Assembly (NCBI GenBank): GCA_903772945.1
Contig: CAICTM010000277.1
Coordinates: 17,636-81,635 of the forward strand
Direction of reading: 5' to 3'
DNA length: 64,000 bases
DNA from: Seminavis robusta
Taxonomy: Eukaryota; Bacillariophyta; Bacillariophyceae; Naviculales; Naviculaceae
In this document: piece after piece, positions 63,051-64,000 of the stretch
Position numbering within the stretch: the first letter of the stretch is position 1
Layout: every line of letters starts with the position of its first letter
Notes under the pieces: model-generated
What the model saw: the letters and a program-made list of their open reading frames with translations, nothing else
What the model was told of the DNA's origin: nothing
Databases searched by the model: none
Made by a program: the position numbers and the translations under genes

Positions 63051-63132
63051 TGCAATACACGGCTCTGCCTTATTCCAACTCGATCTAGATAGGGTCTGAG
63101 TCGATCATGAGACAGTGTTCACAAGACGCAAA
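63051..63132 (+). repeat. Partial duplication of the LTR head
   Basis: TGCAATACACGGCTCT at 63051 begins an 82-bp degraded copy of the first part of the LTR, directly in front of the full 3' LTR, which begins with the same bases at 63133. Confidence 0.7.
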
Positions 63133-63565
63133 TGCAATACACGGCTCTAGCCTTATTCGCGACTCGATCCTTAGATAGGGTTTGAGTTCGACTCATGACT
63201 GAGTCTCTCGTGAATTAGTCATTGAGACAGCGTTACTCAATGACCGCGCTAGTCATACTAGGTTGATGATGAAACATCGCTCCAGATATTTTGCCAGCGT
63301 GCGAGAGTACTTCCACGCTACTAATCCATGGCTAGACAACTTCCACGGGTTCCGTTTTAGGATCGTGGTGAAGACGTTAGGATTTTACCCAACACTACTC
63401 TATCACACTTTATAGCTCCCCGCGGGAAGCAGAGATACTACGATTGCCTTGATGATGATCTCTCTCGTTGATAGTTTTTCTAGCTTTCTAATCTCTCTCT
63501 CAAACTTTCTTTCTCTCACTCAAAAAATCTGAAAGATCTTTACACTAGCTTTTTAGCGTAGTGCA
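63133..63565 (+). repeat. 3' long terminal repeat of Gypsy element
   Basis: 433 bp, TGCAATACACGG to GTAGTGCA, homologous to 57622-58049. The bases outside the two LTRs (AGTAT on the left, CAGGA on the right) are not a target-site duplication, so the ends have been rearranged or are not a simple pair. Confidence 0.85.
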
Positions 63566-63599
63566 CAGGATCCATTCACGAGGTCGGTTTGGCACTTGA

Positions 63600-64000
63600 T
63601 GTTTTCAACAGCGATCAATTTACGTATGGTCGTGATTGAAGCACGCCTCGACCATTAGAGCTTGGCTTGAGGGGTTACGGGCGTTAGTGATGAACTTGCG
63701 GACGGAGCCTAGCAGCTTCCATATTCATCCTGCCCGGAGAGTCTTTTCGACCTCTGCGCGGAACTACGTCCTCTATCCATGATAACCCAAGCAGGCCATG
63801 GATACCGAGTAAGCCACGTTTTGTTCTAGGACGATGTCTACTTCGTCTTCTGCCTTGGAGCAGATCTCTGCAATCTCGAACCAACCGGTTACGGGATCAA
63901 TCATTGGCAAGCAATGAAGTGTGCAGGAATTCTTTTTTCTTAGGATCCCCGACGTTGTGAGGACCATATCAGTTCAATACATAGTCTTTCCCAATGGATC
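63600..64000 (-). mobile_element. Inverted fragment of a second Gypsy copy (integrase)
   Basis: On the minus strand this repeats the integrase core of the neighbouring element: MIDPVTGWFEIAEICSKAE, IVLEQNVAYSVSMACLGYHG and VVPRRGRKDSP correspond to 62220-62400 of the plus strand. It is cut by the window edge. The two copies face each other (tail to tail) across the LTR at 63133-63565. Confidence 0.8.

Larger units (their letters stand above)
58050..63132 (+). mobile_element. Decayed Ty3/Gypsy retrotransposon internal region
   Basis: Order of recognisable parts is protease, reverse transcriptase, RNase H, integrase, which defines Ty3/Gypsy. A short gag-like frame lies at 58108-58329. Protease: RCLLDTGASG near 58590-58635, then YDMIIGRDILSDLGFKFDF at 58815-58880. 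Reverse transcriptase: VNRSEWGGQTF, IPKKDGSVRFI near 59270-59345 and SYIDDLLILTNG near 59613-59650. RNase H: HTDA near 60055 and a KELLSIVET segment near 60165. Integrase: zinc-finger-like CQRCQSCQMNKPKTRK near 62045-62095, then CIDLIGPYN, MIDPVTG, FEIAEICSKAA and MDRGREFRAEV near 62145-62370. Frames break every 50-300 bp by single-base changes and stops, so it cannot encode a working protein as written. Confidence 0.85.

Overview
The window looks like nuclear DNA of a diatom, most likely pennate. The evidence is a DUF6824-type domain known mainly from diatoms, diatom-style ankyrin repeats with a GCPWD core, a eukaryotic DNA polymerase delta gene with short GT-AG introns, large low-complexity proteins, and long spacers rich in CTAG and GTAC palindromes. 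A Seminavis-like species is a guess from general appearance, not something I could test.

Layout. 1-7 kb: the end of a gene for a basic disordered protein, a poly-Gln/His DUF6824 protein (minus) and a PAQR/hemolysin III-like membrane protein (minus). 7-12 kb: a motif-array repeat, a decayed transposon gene (8.15-11.03 kb, minus) and a small hairpin repeat. 12.5-17 kb: a multipass membrane protein and a 1016-residue basic disordered protein (minus). 18.98-27.49 kb: the most notable object, an apparently intact 8.5-kb DNA transposon. It has long inverted ends and four genes: a PIF/Harbinger-like DDE transposase, a 717-residue RGG and Ala-Pro protein, a spliced 694-residue acidic-tailed protein, and a 290-residue protein with a tandem repeated domain. 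27.5-29 kb: two further motif-array miniature elements. 29-36.5 kb: another disordered protein, a pICln-like protein, a broken TauE/SafE transporter and a GNB1L/ASA1-like WD40 protein. 36.9-40.7 kb: ankyrin debris and a gene-poor stretch. 40.7-46.7 kb: two paralogous minus-strand genes sharing an unnamed Cys/His-containing domain and a phase-1 intron after exon 1. 47.5-47.9 kb: a second, inverted copy of a motif-array element. 50.2-54.1 kb: DNA polymerase delta catalytic subunit in seven exons, with an altered CysB metal-binding motif. 55.2-56.2 kb: an F-box/leucine-rich-repeat-like protein. 57.6-64 kb: a decayed Ty3/Gypsy retrotransposon with two LTRs, an internal duplication and an inverted fragment of a second copy.

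Host genes here are unlinked housekeeping and regulatory functions with no operon logic. Real functional linkage is visible only within the mobile elements. Several of these (the big transposon and three kinds of miniature element) share one design: ends or bodies built from many copies of one short motif.
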